The notes: generated from the sequence alone by a model not told the origin. A stretch of 64,000 nt of DNA from Pontibacter virosus (GCF_003096355.1 NZ_QEKI01000006.1:1-64000), one strand, 5' to 3'. Shown: positions 9,701 through 18,950, counted from the stretch's first letter. Numbers and translations: made by a program.

Positions 9701-11120
9701 GGCCCTTTCCGGTTCTGCCGGAGCCGAGGTGCAGCGTCCGCTGGCCACGGTAGTAATCGGGGGTTTGTTTACTTCTACCTTGCTAACATTGGTGGTACTA
9801 CCAGTTCTCTACTATATTTTCTCTTCCAATGAAAAGCCTTCTGAAGAAGGGGTGCACCGCAAGGCAGTACCAGCACACTTAATCACGCTCCTGCTGATCG
9901 CATGCGGTGTGTTGTACGCCGGACAAGGTATAGCGCAGTCGGTACAGGGCCCGTTAAATCTGGAGCAGAGCATCAACTATGCCCGGGAGCACAACTTGGG
10001 ACTGAAGAGCGCTACCTACAGCGTTGAGCGAGAGCAAGCATTGCGCGGCGCAGCGACTGACCTGCCAAAAACAAACCTTTCCTACAGTCGTGGGCAGATC
10101 AGTACCATAAACAGGGATGAGTACATCTCTGCCTCCCAACAGTTCGCCTTCCCGACAGTATACCGCGATCAGGCCAAACTGGCAGACGCTACCATCCAAC
10201 AAGCGGAGGCACAAAAGCAGATAGTAGAGCGGGAACTGGTCCGGGATGTAAAGCAAGCCTGGTACGTGCTACAATACCAAAACGAACGGTTACGCCTGCT
10301 CCAGCAGCAGGACAGTCTGTACGGCCGTTTCACAAGGGCCGCAACCATACGCTTCAGGACAGGGGAAACGGGTTACCTGGAACAGGCCACTGCCGAAACC
10401 CGAAGTTTGGGTATAAAAACTGAACTACAGCAGGCGATGGCCGATAAGCAAATTGCTGAGCGCCGTTTGCAACAACTGCTACAGGCGCAGGAGCCACTGC
10501 AGTTTGCCTATGAACGCCTGAGCAAGCGGGAGTTACTTTTACAGTCCGACAGCACAGCCTTAGCGGCAAATCCCTACCTGGCCTTTTTGAAGAGTACAAC
10601 TCAGGTAGCCGAGCGGCAAAAGCACCTGGAGCAATCACGTATGTTGCCGGACTTTACAGTAGGATACTTTAACCAAACATTTGTGGGAGAGGCGCCTCGT
10701 GACAATCCGAACAGAGTGTATACCTCCGGGGACCGCTTCACGGGATATGAAGTAGGTATAGCTGTACCGCTTTGGTTCGGGGCGCAGCGTTCACGCATTA
10801 AGGCGGCCAAAATGAACGAGGAGGCCGTGAAAAGTCAGGCACACTACCAACAGCAACTGCTCTTGACCGAACTTCAGAATTTAATGCAGGAGTTGCAAAA
10901 GCATACTAACACCTTGGCTTTCTTTGAGCAAGGCGCACTCAGGCAGGCCGATCAAATGAACAAAGCAGCCGAACTCAGCTTCCAGACCGGAGACATTGAC
11001 TACGTAGAGTATGTGCAGGCGCTCGATCAGGCCTACCAGCTGCGCAGCAACTACCTCAATGCCCTCCGGGACTACAACCAAACCATTATCAGCTTAGAAT
11101 TCACCGCAGGAATCGAATAA
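6723..11120 (+). CDS. czcA: CzcA/CusA-type heavy-metal RND pump fused to a TolC-like outer-membrane channel
   Basis: 1465 residues, against about 1040 for a normal RND pump. Residues 1 to about 1040 are a proton-driven heavy-metal efflux pump with 12 membrane helices; helix 4 carries DFGLIVDGAVIIVEG (about residue 399 on), the acidic pattern of the divalent-cation (Zn/Co/Cd/Ni) HME group rather than the copper/silver type. Residues about 1050-1073 form a second signal-like hydrophobic segment (HLITLLLIACGVLYAGQGIAQ). From about 1074 to the end is a TolC/CusC-type channel (LNLEQSINYAREHNLGLKS, long Gln/Glu-rich coiled coils). Such fusions are known in Bacteroidota. The adaptor gene follows after one base. 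The metal specificity is inferred from the motif only. Confidence 0.92.
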   Translation: MFNKIIDFSIHNKLVIGLMVLALIVWGTYSLTQLPVDAVPDITNNQVQVVTSSPTLAAQEVERFITTPIEMALANVPDVIEMRSVSRFGLSVITVVFKDEVDQYLARQMITERLGDAARQIPQEMGTPELAPVTTGLGEIYQYVLVTDPESDSRYNPTELRTIQDWIVRRQLLGTPGVADVSSYGGFLKEYEVAVNPASLRSMNLSVTDVIAALEQNNENTGAAYIEKNQNAFFIRGLGLVSSLEDIEQIVISNRNGMPVLVRDVAKVQYGHPVRYGALTRNTEGEVVGGIVLMLKGANSSEVIKNVQDKVASIQSSLPEGVVIEAYLDRSDLVSKAINTVATNLIEGGLIVIFVLVLLLGNLRAGLVVASVIPLSMLFALGMMNVFGVSGNLMSLGAIDFGLIVDGAVIIVEGVLHFIVVKNKDLPLRRLTQHEMDLEVKDAASNIMNSAAFGMLIILIVYLPIMALVGIEGKMFKPMAQTVSFAILGAFILSLTYVPMVSTLLLSKTTKHKPNISDRLMGFLERVYRPVITFALRSKALVIGAALILFAFSLFVFSRMGGEFLPDLEEGDFAMDLRLVPGASLSQTIETTTKASEILLTQFPEVTEVIGKIGTAEIPTDPMPIEAADVMILLKDKDEWTSANTRQELAAKMDEALKVLPGVNYGFQQPIQLRFNELMTGARQDVAIKIFGEDLDQLSELAGQVDKLIAPVEGVQDIYVEEVTGLPQIVVSYNRARMSQYGLQVADVNAVLRTAFAGQTAGAIYEGDRRFDLVVRMEGGSRNDLNDIEDLFVSLPQGGQVPLQQVADIRFEEGPMQISREEGKRRIVVGFNVRERDVESIVSEIQEKLNRELPLPAGYFITYGGQFENLVHAKERLSVAVPAALLLILLLLYFAFKSVKQSLLIFTAIPLSAIGGIFALWLRDMPFSISAGVGFIALFGVAVLNGIVLIGYFNQLKREGMTDVYERVLLGTSVRLRPVLMTASVAALGFLPMALSGSAGAEVQRPLATVVIGGLFTSTLLTLVVLPVLYYIFSSNEKPSEEGVHRKAVPAHLITLLLIACGVLYAGQGIAQSVQGPLNLEQSINYAREHNLGLKSATYSVEREQALRGAATDLPKTNLSYSRGQISTINRDEYISASQQFAFPTVYRDQAKLADATIQQAEAQKQIVERELVRDVKQAWYVLQYQNERLRLLQQQDSLYGRFTRAATIRFRTGETGYLEQATAETRSLGIKTELQQAMADKQIAERRLQQLLQAQEPLQFAYERLSKRELLLQSDSTALAANPYLAFLKSTTQVAERQKHLEQSRMLPDFTVGYFNQTFVGEAPRDNPNRVYTSGDRFTGYEVGIAVPLWFGAQRSRIKAAKMNEEAVKSQAHYQQQLLLTELQNLMQELQKHTNTLAFFEQGALRQADQMNKAAELSFQTGDIDYVEYVQALDQAYQLRSNYLNALRDYNQTIISLEFTAGIE

Positions 11121-11121
11121 C

Positions 11122-12294
11122 ATGACAGCATATACAATCAGAATCATCACCCTTTGCAGCCTCATCAGTTTAGCGGCGTGCTCCGAAAAGACACCTGCCG
11201 AAGAGCCAGAAGCCTTGGCCATAGAAGCATCCGCCAGCGCATCACCCTTTGTTGTAACCTTTTCAGAGGCACAACAAAAAGTAGGTAATATTGAATTAGG
11301 CACGATTGAAAATAAGCCGCTTTCGGCACGCATTACAGCTAACGGACAACTTCAGCTGCCCCCGCAGAACAAAGCCAGTATCAATCCCTTAATGGGTGGT
11401 GTGGTGCGGAGTATACCTGTAAAAGAAGGCGAGTATGTTAAAAATGGAAAGGTACTGGCCACCATACAGAACCCGGAGCTGATCAAGCTGCAGGAAGAGT
11501 ACCTGACTACCCGCAACCAACTGCGCTTTGCCGAACAGGACTACGAGCGCCAGCGTACCCTCAACGAAGAGCAAGTGGGTTCCCGCAAACGATTTGAACA
11601 GGCTGAGTCGGACGTAAAGGTGCAGCGTGCACGACTCAAGGCACTGGCTACGCACCTTGCAGCCATGGGCATTTCGCCTAAAAACGTAGAAGCAGGGCAA
11701 ATTACCTCGACTATGGCAATTACAGCGCCTATTAGTGGCTATGTACGCGTGATTGATGTCAACATGGGCTCCTATGCCCAGCCAGGGCAACAGATGTTTG
11801 AGATCGTAGACAACCATCACCTGCATTTAGAACTCAGCGTGTTCGAGCGTGATTTCAGCAGGATGAAAGAGGGGCAGAAAGTGCTGTTTACTTTACCGAA
11901 CGTGGCCGGAGAACCACTGGAAGCAGAGATCTTCGCTTTGGGCAGGGCTTTTGAAGGCGATTCCCGCATGGTGACGGTGCATGCTGAGCTCGAAAATAAC
12001 AAAAACACCAACCTGCTGCCCGGCATGTACGTGAACGCGCAGATCCTGGCCGGAAAACAGGAGCTGCCGTCGCTGCCCGAAGAGTCGGTGGTACGTTACA
12101 AGGGCAAGCACTATGTTTTTGTGAAAGAAGGTCCAACCATATTCCGCATGCAGGAAGTGGAGACAGGTATAGCAGAGGGTGGTTACACAGAGGTGAGTTT
12201 AACTAAGGAGCTACCAGCTTCTACACAAATTGTCACTAAAGGGGCTTATTATGTACTGGCCGAAAAAATGAAATCAGAAGTGGCTGAGGACTAA
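11122..12294 (+). CDS. czcB: CzcB/CusB-type efflux adaptor, lipoprotein
   Basis: 390 residues. This is the periplasmic membrane-fusion protein that links the inner-membrane pump to the outer-membrane channel. The signal peptide ends in a lipobox (ISLAAC, Cys near residue 16), so the protein should be lipid-anchored. A biotinyl/lipoyl-like hairpin is split around a coiled coil (GGVVRSIPVKEGEYVKNGKV, then ITAPISGYVRVIDVNMGSY), followed by beta-barrel and membrane-proximal domains (LLPGMYVNAQIL). It begins one base after the pump stop codon, so the two are translationally coupled, and a terminator follows the gene. No Met- or His-rich extension typical of some CusB or CzcB proteins is seen. Confidence 0.92.
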   Translation: MTAYTIRIITLCSLISLAACSEKTPAEEPEALAIEASASASPFVVTFSEAQQKVGNIELGTIENKPLSARITANGQLQLPPQNKASINPLMGGVVRSIPVKEGEYVKNGKVLATIQNPELIKLQEEYLTTRNQLRFAEQDYERQRTLNEEQVGSRKRFEQAESDVKVQRARLKALATHLAAMGISPKNVEAGQITSTMAITAPISGYVRVIDVNMGSYAQPGQQMFEIVDNHHLHLELSVFERDFSRMKEGQKVLFTLPNVAGEPLEAEIFALGRAFEGDSRMVTVHAELENNKNTNLLPGMYVNAQILAGKQELPSLPEESVVRYKGKHYVFVKEGPTIFRMQEVETGIAEGGYTEVSLTKELPASTQIVTKGAYYVLAEKMKSEVAED

Positions 12295-12318
12295 CAGGTA
12301 TAGAAACAGCCTAAACAA

Positions 12319-12361
12319 ATACAGCGCCGGCTCCAATGAAGGGACCGGCGCTGTTATTTTG
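12319..12361 (+). terminator. Intrinsic terminator of the metal-efflux operon
   Basis: The stem ACAGCGCCGG / CCGGCGCTGT with a loop of about 14 bases is followed by TATTTTG. It sits 25 bases after the czcB stop. Confidence 0.85.
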
Positions 12362-12477
12362 TGAAAGGATTAATTATTAATTAAACTTTCAACTTTTAGC
12401 CATGCTTTTATACGTGCAGGGGTGCATCAATGGTTACATATCATTAAAAATAATTCAAATTATTATTAAAAAGTGCC

Positions 12478-13197
12478 TTAGGAGGCTCTATTGGCCAACA
12501 AAATTGGCTCCAACACAGACCACACATTGTCCGCCAAGATCCGCTGCCCATCTATCGTAGGGTGTATACCATCTCCCTGATTCAATGCCCGGTCACCTGC
12601 CACGCCCTCTAGCAGGAAGGGGATAAGTGCTACTTCTTTGTCTTCAGCCAGACGCGTGAACACTTGCTCAAACTCCTGGGTATAGCGCTGGCCCATGCTT
12701 GGTGGCATTTGCATACCAGCCAGAATGATCTCCGCATCCGGATTCTGTTCACGCACTTTATCGATGATCGTGCCTAAATTATCATAAGTCGAAGCCGGAT
12801 CTATACCTCTCAAACCGTCATTGGCACCCAGTTCCAGCACAAACACATCGATCGGCTGTTTCAGCAACCAGTCAATGCGGCTTCTACCACCGGCGGAGGT
12901 TTCGCCACTCAAGCCTGCATTCACGGCTTTGTAAGGCAGGCCCAGCGAGTCAATTCGCTCTTGGATGAGGGCAGGAAAGGCTTGGTCAGGTTCCAGTCCG
13001 TAACCGGCTGTAAGGCTGTTTCCGAAGAACACGATGGTTTTGATGCGCTCGTTCTTAGGTTTGTCGGTTGTGGCTGTCGTGTCAGTTTGGGCTTGTTGTT
13101 CTGTCGCCACCTGCTCCGTAGTGCTTGCCTGTTCACAGCCCGCCAAGGTGAGGAGGAGGGCTAGAAAAAGCGGGATATACTTGCTCTTATTGTTCAT
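12478..13197 (-). CDS. tesA: SGNH/GDSL esterase, TesA-like lipoprotein
   Basis: 239 residues. The leader has a lipobox (LLTLAGC), followed by a Thr/Gln-rich linker and a GDSL-type hydrolase fold. Block I is FFGNSLTAGYGL with the nucleophile Ser; the block III Asn lies in ELGANDGLRG; the C-terminal GDGIHPTIDGQ supplies the Asp-x-x-His pair. Enzymes of this group (TesA arylesterase / thioesterase I / lysophospholipase) act in the periplasm. The gene is divergent from an ABC transporter like ybbA-ybbP, the same arrangement as tesA-ybbAP in E. coli, which supports the name. The physiological substrate is unknown. Confidence 0.88.
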   Translation of the reverse strand: MNNKSKYIPLFLALLLTLAGCEQASTTEQVATEQQAQTDTTATTDKPKNERIKTIVFFGNSLTAGYGLEPDQAFPALIQERIDSLGLPYKAVNAGLSGETSAGGRSRIDWLLKQPIDVFVLELGANDGLRGIDPASTYDNLGTIIDKVREQNPDAEIILAGMQMPPSMGQRYTQEFEQVFTRLAEDKEVALIPFLLEGVAGDRALNQGDGIHPTIDGQRILADNVWSVLEPILLANRAS

Positions 13198-13342
13198 GTA
13201 CCTTATTTTTTCCTAAATTTAGTTTTATCAATCTTAAAACCTATAACGGTCGGTATAAGTTATTAGGTTCGGGAATAGCACCGCGCAAACCTATACCGGT
13301 GGCGCTATACCTGCCGTTACATTACATAAAAACACTACCTAC

Positions 13343-14062
13343 GTGTCTACTATACTAGAAATCAACAACCTGAGAAAAACCTACGATAGCGGCGACCGTC
13401 ATCTGACCGTGCTCGAGGGCATCAACTTTACACTGCAGGCTGGAGATACCTGCGCGATCGTAGGTCCATCCGGAAGCGGCAAAACTACCTTGCTGGGCCT
13501 GTGTGCCGGACTTGACCGGGCCAGTAGTGGCTCCGTGATCTTAAACGGTGTGCGACTCGACAACCTGAGCGAAGATGCCCGGGCGCAGGTACGCAACCAG
13601 TACGTGGGCTTCATCTTTCAGAACTTTCAGCTTATACCTACGCTCACAGCGCTCGAAAACGTAATGGTGCCACTCGAGCTACGTGGCGAACGCAATGTGC
13701 AGCGCGAGGCCATGGATTTGCTGGCCCGTGTAGGACTGGCCGAGCGCCACGACCATTACCCGACCCAGCTGTCAGGAGGGGAGCAACAGCGCGTATCGCT
13801 GGCAAGGGCTTTCTCGAACCGGCCTACCATCCTCTTTGCCGATGAACCAACCGGTAATCTGGACGAGGAAACAGGGGATAAGGTGGAAAGACTCCTGTTT
13901 GAGCTCAACCGTGAAGCGGGAACTACACTCGTACTCGTAACCCATGACCTGGAACTGGCCGAAAAAACGCAACGCATTATTCGCATTAAGGGCGGGCATG
14001 TGGTGTCGGATACAGGGGCTTCTGAAAGAGTTCACCAGTCGGAGGGTTCCAACCTTTCCTGA
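13343..14062 (+). CDS. ybbA: ABC transporter ATP-binding protein, YbbA/LolD type
   Basis: 239 residues, a single nucleotide-binding domain. Walker A is GPSGSGKTT, the signature LSGGEQQRVSLARA, Walker B ILFADEPTGNLDE and the H-loop VTHD. This is the MacB/LolD/YbbA class, which powers mechanotransmission rather than classical transmembrane transport. The start is a GTG; no ATG lies near the N-terminus of the domain. The partner permease starts 52 bases downstream. Together with the divergent TesA-like gene the set may handle a lipid or hydrophobic periplasmic substrate, which is inference. Confidence 0.93.
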   Translation: MSTILEINNLRKTYDSGDRHLTVLEGINFTLQAGDTCAIVGPSGSGKTTLLGLCAGLDRASSGSVILNGVRLDNLSEDARAQVRNQYVGFIFQNFQLIPTLTALENVMVPLELRGERNVQREAMDLLARVGLAERHDHYPTQLSGGEQQRVSLARAFSNRPTILFADEPTGNLDEETGDKVERLLFELNREAGTTLVLVTHDLELAEKTQRIIRIKGGHVVSDTGASERVHQSEGSNLS

Positions 14063-14114
14063 GGTATAAATACCAATATCATAAAGAGTTACAACACTAA
14101 ACATCAAGTATATC

Positions 14115-16685
14115 TTGTCTGACAACAAGCCTAATCCGGATAAACCTAAGCTGAACATACCTTGGCTGCTCAAGATGGCATGGCGCGACACACGTCGCAG
14201 CCGGGGCAGGCTGGTTTTGTTCCTTTCGTCCATTGTGCTAGGTATAGCTGCCTTGGTGGCCATTAACTCTTTCCGCGACAGTCTGCAACTAGCCATCGAC
14301 GAAAAAGCCAGAACCCTGATCGGGGCTGATCTGGTAATGGGCATGAACAAAGAGCCCGATTCGCTTTCCATGGCCATTATCGACTCTGTGAGCACGCTGG
14401 GTAAACGATCCAACGAGAATCGCATGATGTCGATGGTATACTTTGTGAAAAGCAACGAAACGCGATTAGTACAGGTACGGGCGCTGGAGGGCGAATTCCC
14501 CTATTTTGGGGCCATCGAAACAAAACCAGAAGAGGCGAGTCGAAGTTTTCGGGAGGACAGGCGCGCGCTCGTAGACCATAACCTGATGTTGCAGTACGAA
14601 GCCCAGGTCGGTGACTCGATTAGGGTTGGCGCTGTGACATTTGCCATCGAAGGGGCCCTGCACCGCATACCTGGTCAAACAGCCATGACCGCTGCCGTAG
14701 CGCCTGTGGTTTATATCCCCAGACAGTATCTCCCTGAAACCGGATTAATCCAGCGTGGCAGCCGGGTCTCTTATTACTATTATTACGACCTCAATGAAGC
14801 CGTGCAGCCAGACACGCTGGGCAAAAGACTTGATCCGCGGTTCGAGGAGTATGGCATGTTCTACGACACAGTGGAAACCCGAAAGGCGAGTATGGGCCGT
14901 TCTTACGATGAACTAGCCCGATTTCTGGCACTCGTAGGCTTTGTTGCTTTGCTGTTAGGCTGTGTGGGCGTGGCCAGTGCCGTGCACGTGTACATGCGCG
15001 ACAAGCTAGCGACAATTGGTATCCTGCGCTGTCTGGGCATGAGCGGCAAGCAAGCTTTCCTGGTATACCTGTTTCAGGTGATGGGTATGGGCTTACTGGG
15101 AGGCTTGGGCGGCGCTGCTTTGGGCAGTGTTGTGCAATTGGTACTGCCGGAGCTGTTCAAAACTTTCCTACCAGTTACGGTGGACGCATATTTCTCACCA
15201 GCCGCCGCTACACAGGGTATACTATTAGGCGTGGTGGTATCGGTGCTTTTTGCACTGTTGCCGCTTCTAAGTATCCGTCAGGTATCGCCGCTTATCACCT
15301 TGCGGGCTACTGTCGAGCACCTCACCAATCAGAAAGACCCGCTCCGGTGGGCGGTATACGGCTTGTTGCTTGGCTTTATTGTGGTGTTCTCGCGCTGGCA
15401 ACTGGGCACCTGGTGGCAGGCGCTGTACTTCACAGGTGGCGTCATCGCGGCTTTCCTGGTACTCGCTTTGCTCGCTAAAAGCCTTTCGTGGACCGTCAAA
15501 CGCTTCTTCCCGACGCACTGGGGCTATGTCTGGCGGCAGGGCCTGGCCAACCTGTACCGACCCAACAACCAGACCTTGTTGCTGATGGTATCCATCGGTT
15601 TGGGCACGGCGCTGATCGGCACGCTCTTCATGGTGCAGCGTACCTTGCTAAGTGAAGTATCGCTGTCCGGCACCGAAAACCAACCTAATCTGGTACTCTT
15701 CGACATCCAAAACAGCCAGCGGGATCAAGTTGCTGATTTAACCAAAGAGGAGGGACTGCCAATCCTGTATTTCGACCCAATCGTGACAGTCAGGCTGGAA
15801 CAGATCAATAACCTCACTTTGGCAGATGTGCGCAAGGACACGACCTTAGAGATCAGACCTAGGAACTTTACTCGGGAATACCGTGTGACCTACCGCGATT
15901 ATTTAAGTGATTCTGAGAAGACAGAAGCTGGTGAATGGGTCGAAGGGCAGTATAAAACGGGCAAAAGAGTACCTGTGTCGCTGGAAGAAGGGTATGCCGA
16001 ACGAATCAAGGTAAAAGTAGGTGACTCCCTGGTCTACAATGTACAGGGGGCGACTATACCTGCCCGCGTAGTTCACCTGCGTCGCGTCGACTGGAACCGG
16101 GTGCAGACCAACTTCCAAGTGCTGTTCCCAAAAGGAGTATTGGAAGAAGCACCGCAATTCCATGTGCTGATGACCCGCAGCGATAATGAGCAACAGGCCG
16201 CACAGTTTCAGCGCCGGGTCGTGGAGGCCTTCCCGAACGTATCGGCCATCGGACTCGACCTGATCCTGCGCACTTTAGAGGAAGTGGTCAGCCAGATCTC
16301 TTTTGTGATTCAGTTTATGGCGCTCTTCAGCATTTTCACGGGTTTGCTTGTGCTAGTGGGATCCGTGAATGTGAGTAAATTTCAGCGGGTGCAGGAGAGT
16401 GTGCTTTTGCGGACATTGGGCGCTAACAAAAAACAGATTCTAGGTATAACACTGATGGAGTACGCCATGCTCGGTATACTGGCTGCTGCAGTAGGCTGCG
16501 TAATTGCCTTCGGAGCCGCATGGGCATTGGCGGTATTCAGCTTTGAAATGGAATTCGTGCCGGTGCTTTGGCCGTTGCTGGTGATTTTCGTGGTTGTTAC
16601 CCTATTAACTGTAGCCGTGGGCTTACTAAATAGCCGTGGCGTGCTAAATAGGCCTCCTTTGGAGGTACTGAGAAGAGAAGCGTAG
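14115..16685 (+). CDS. ybbP: ABC transporter permease, YbbP/FtsX-like with two FtsX cores
   Basis: 856 residues. An N-terminal helix (about 30-55, RLVLFLSSIVLGIAALVAI) leads to a large periplasmic domain and a first FtsX core of three helices (FLALVGFVALLLGCVGVASA onward). Two central helices and a second periplasmic domain follow, and the protein ends in a second FtsX core (FMALFSIFTGLLVLVGSV to the end). That is the double-core layout of YbbP. The start codon is TTG at 14115; no better start precedes the first helix. It follows the ATPase gene directly and forms one exporter with it. The sequence ends without a terminator until the hairpin at 16780. Confidence 0.9.
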   Translation: MSDNKPNPDKPKLNIPWLLKMAWRDTRRSRGRLVLFLSSIVLGIAALVAINSFRDSLQLAIDEKARTLIGADLVMGMNKEPDSLSMAIIDSVSTLGKRSNENRMMSMVYFVKSNETRLVQVRALEGEFPYFGAIETKPEEASRSFREDRRALVDHNLMLQYEAQVGDSIRVGAVTFAIEGALHRIPGQTAMTAAVAPVVYIPRQYLPETGLIQRGSRVSYYYYYDLNEAVQPDTLGKRLDPRFEEYGMFYDTVETRKASMGRSYDELARFLALVGFVALLLGCVGVASAVHVYMRDKLATIGILRCLGMSGKQAFLVYLFQVMGMGLLGGLGGAALGSVVQLVLPELFKTFLPVTVDAYFSPAAATQGILLGVVVSVLFALLPLLSIRQVSPLITLRATVEHLTNQKDPLRWAVYGLLLGFIVVFSRWQLGTWWQALYFTGGVIAAFLVLALLAKSLSWTVKRFFPTHWGYVWRQGLANLYRPNNQTLLLMVSIGLGTALIGTLFMVQRTLLSEVSLSGTENQPNLVLFDIQNSQRDQVADLTKEEGLPILYFDPIVTVRLEQINNLTLADVRKDTTLEIRPRNFTREYRVTYRDYLSDSEKTEAGEWVEGQYKTGKRVPVSLEEGYAERIKVKVGDSLVYNVQGATIPARVVHLRRVDWNRVQTNFQVLFPKGVLEEAPQFHVLMTRSDNEQQAAQFQRRVVEAFPNVSAIGLDLILRTLEEVVSQISFVIQFMALFSIFTGLLVLVGSVNVSKFQRVQESVLLRTLGANKKQILGITLMEYAMLGILAAAVGCVIAFGAAWALAVFSFEMEFVPVLWPLLVIFVVVTLLTVAVGLLNSRGVLNRPPLEVLRREA

Positions 16686-16779
16686 GAGTTTAAAAGTTGG
16701 GGAGTTTTGAAATTGGAAAGGAGGGGATTTAAAAATCAGGTTAATTGATTCTAAATTCTCGATCCAAGTTGCCAGAAAA

Positions 16780-16812
16780 CAAAAAAGGGATCTCTTGAAA
16801 GATCCCTTTTTC
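16780..16812. terminator. Bidirectional terminator between ybbP and the CoA-binding protein gene
   Basis: AAAAAAGGGATC and GATCCCTTTTT flank an 8-base loop. With A and T runs on both sides it can serve the + strand gene ending at 16685 and the - strand gene ending at 16920. Confidence 0.85.
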
Positions 16813-16919
16813 TAAAGGTTGCATAGACAACAAATGCCATCTGCAAACTTTGATTATATTGGTTTATACGCCCGACTTTTGGGGAGGTTACAGCACCGGA
16901 AAAAATTCTTGAAAAAAAT

Positions 16920-17282
16920 TTAGTAAGTGCTCGAAGCCAGCATAACCAGCGTGCAATGGTGCATGGTTTCTATACCTGCATCTTCAGCCATCTGCTCCAA
17001 TTCACGGTTTTCTGTGCCCGGATTGAAGATGATGCGCTTCGGCTGCAGCGAAATAATGTAGTCATACCAGGTCGGCTGGTTCTGCGGTCCCACGTAAAGC
17101 GTCACCGTATCGATTCCTTCTACCTTTTGTGATTTATCTGTAATGATGGGTTGTCCGCCGACCTCTCCTTTGCGAATGCCCACAGGCACTACTTCATGTC
17201 CGTGCTGTTGCAGGCGGTGAATGGCCTTGTAGGCAAAGCGGGACGGATTATCGGTTGCACCCAGTACAAGTGTCTTTTTCAT
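16920..17282 (-). CDS. CoA-binding domain protein (YccU family)
   Basis: 120 residues, the usual length of the stand-alone CoA_binding_2 family. It has a Rossmann start (KTLVLGATDNPSRFAYKA), the middle motif VPVGIRKGEVGG and the loop IIFNPGTENRELEQ. Members bind CoA or acyl-CoA in the cytoplasm; their role is not settled. It lies 90 bases downstream of a flavoprotein gene on the same strand and could be co-transcribed with it. Confidence 0.85.
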   Translation of the reverse strand: MKKTLVLGATDNPSRFAYKAIHRLQQHGHEVVPVGIRKGEVGGQPIITDKSQKVEGIDTVTLYVGPQNQPTWYDYIISLQPKRIIFNPGTENRELEQMAEDAGIETMHHCTLVMLASSTY

Positions 17283-17372
17283 AGTTCAGTTAGTTTGATC
17301 CCTTTATTTAACCGCTATACGCACCGAAACGTTACAGCGCAATCAGGTATAAACCGAATACAACACCATCTG

Positions 17373-18950
17373 CTATACCTGAATCAGCACTTTGGCCGCG
17401 ATCTTTTCGGCGCAGCGCTCCCCATCCATGGCCGCCGAAACGATACCGCCTGCATAACCAGCACCCTCCGCGCAAGGGTATAGGTTTTTGATCTGCACGT
17501 GCTCCAGTGTCTCGCGGTCACGAGGTATACGCACAGGAGAAGAGGTGCGGCTTTCCACCCCGATGATCTGGGCGTCGTTGCTTAAATAGCCGCGCATTTT
17601 GTTGCCAAACGCCTTGAAACCCTCCCGCAGACGATAGGCCATGGCAGGTGAGAACAGTTTGTTCATGTCCACAGGCGTCAGGCCCGGCTGGTAGGAAGTT
17701 TCGAGCAAGGCGCCACCAGTCTTATGACGGGTGAAGTCAAGGAGGAGCTGGGCAGGGGCTTTCTGGGTACCGCCCGCCATCTCGCAGGCCTTACGCTCCA
17801 GTTCTTCCTGCATACGCAATCCGGCCAACGGACCATACTTGTCAAGCTCCATGTCCTCCAGCTCAATTGCCACGACTATACCTGAGTTGGCAAACTTAGA
17901 GTCACGACGACTCGGTGACATACCATTCACTACTACCTCACCGGGAGCCGTAGCCGATGGCACAATAAAGCCGCCCGGACACATACAGAACGAAAAAATA
18001 CCCCGCTGTTTGTTGTCGTATACCGTCTGGTGCACTAGTGCATAAGAAGAAGCCGGTAGCCAGCACCCACGGTCTTCGCACTTATACTGAATGCTGTCGA
18101 TCAGTCTTTGCTGGTGCTCCACACGTACTCCCATCGCAAAGGGCTTTGCCTCGATGGTAATGCCTTTGCTATGCAGTAATTCAAAAATATCTCGGGCACT
18201 GTGGCCAGTCGCCAGAATTACGGCTTCGCCTATGTATTCCTGACCGTCCTGGGTCACGACACCTTTCATCTCGTCTCCCTCCACGATAAAGTCTGTCACT
18301 CGCTTGTCAAACAGGACTTCACCACCGGCGGCCTCAATGCTCTCGCGGATGGCGGAGATGATGCGGGGTAGTTTGTTGGTGCCAATATGCGGATGGGCGT
18401 CGAACAGTATATCGCGGGTAGCGCCGTGCTGTACGAAGATTTCTAAAATACGCTGCAAATCGCCACGCTTCTTGGAGCGGGTATACAGTTTGCCATCTGA
18501 ATAAGTACCAGCGCCACCCTCTCCGAAACAATAGTTCGAGTCCGGGTTCACGATATGCTCTTTGTTGATAGCTGCCAGATCACGGCGGCGTGCACGGACA
18601 TCTTTGCCACGCTCCAGCACGATTGGCTTCAGCCCCAGTTCAATGCAGCGCAAGGCCGCAAACAGACCGGCTGGACCGGCACCTACTATAATGACTTTTT
18701 TAGCTTGGTTTACATCCGGATAGCTATACCTGGCCGACAGGATATCGGTTGGAGGGGTGTCCAGGTATAAATCGGCTCGCACACGGAGCAAAACCTGACG
18801 ACCGCGTGCGTCAATTGAACGCTTTATACGGTGTATGTGCTTGACATTTTCCGGTTTTAGCCCGGCACTTAAAATAAGCTCACGCTCCAACAGTTCGTCG
18901 TTGTACGCCACCTCCGGCGACAACACGACTTCAACTTCTTTCTTATTCAT
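17373..18950 (-). CDS. FAD-dependent oxidoreductase of the COG2509 type
   Basis: 525 residues. After an N-terminal alpha/beta domain of about 85 residues (LSAGLKPENVKHIHRIKRS) comes a dinucleotide-binding motif VIIVGAGPAGLFAALRC. A second part shows the glutathione-reductase-like GEAVILATGHSARDIFELL, and the C-terminus closes the FAD site (YPCAEGAGYAGGIVSAAMDG). Proteins of this architecture are annotated as uncharacterised NAD(P)/FAD-dependent dehydrogenases. There is no membrane segment. Its substrate is unknown, and nothing in the neighbourhood points to one. Confidence 0.85.
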   Translation of the reverse strand: MNKKEVEVVLSPEVAYNDELLERELILSAGLKPENVKHIHRIKRSIDARGRQVLLRVRADLYLDTPPTDILSARYSYPDVNQAKKVIIVGAGPAGLFAALRCIELGLKPIVLERGKDVRARRRDLAAINKEHIVNPDSNYCFGEGGAGTYSDGKLYTRSKKRGDLQRILEIFVQHGATRDILFDAHPHIGTNKLPRIISAIRESIEAAGGEVLFDKRVTDFIVEGDEMKGVVTQDGQEYIGEAVILATGHSARDIFELLHSKGITIEAKPFAMGVRVEHQQRLIDSIQYKCEDRGCWLPASSYALVHQTVYDNKQRGIFSFCMCPGGFIVPSATAPGEVVVNGMSPSRRDSKFANSGIVVAIELEDMELDKYGPLAGLRMQEELERKACEMAGGTQKAPAQLLLDFTRHKTGGALLETSYQPGLTPVDMNKLFSPAMAYRLREGFKAFGNKMRGYLSNDAQIIGVESRTSSPVRIPRDRETLEHVQIKNLYPCAEGAGYAGGIVSAAMDGERCAEKIAAKVLIQV

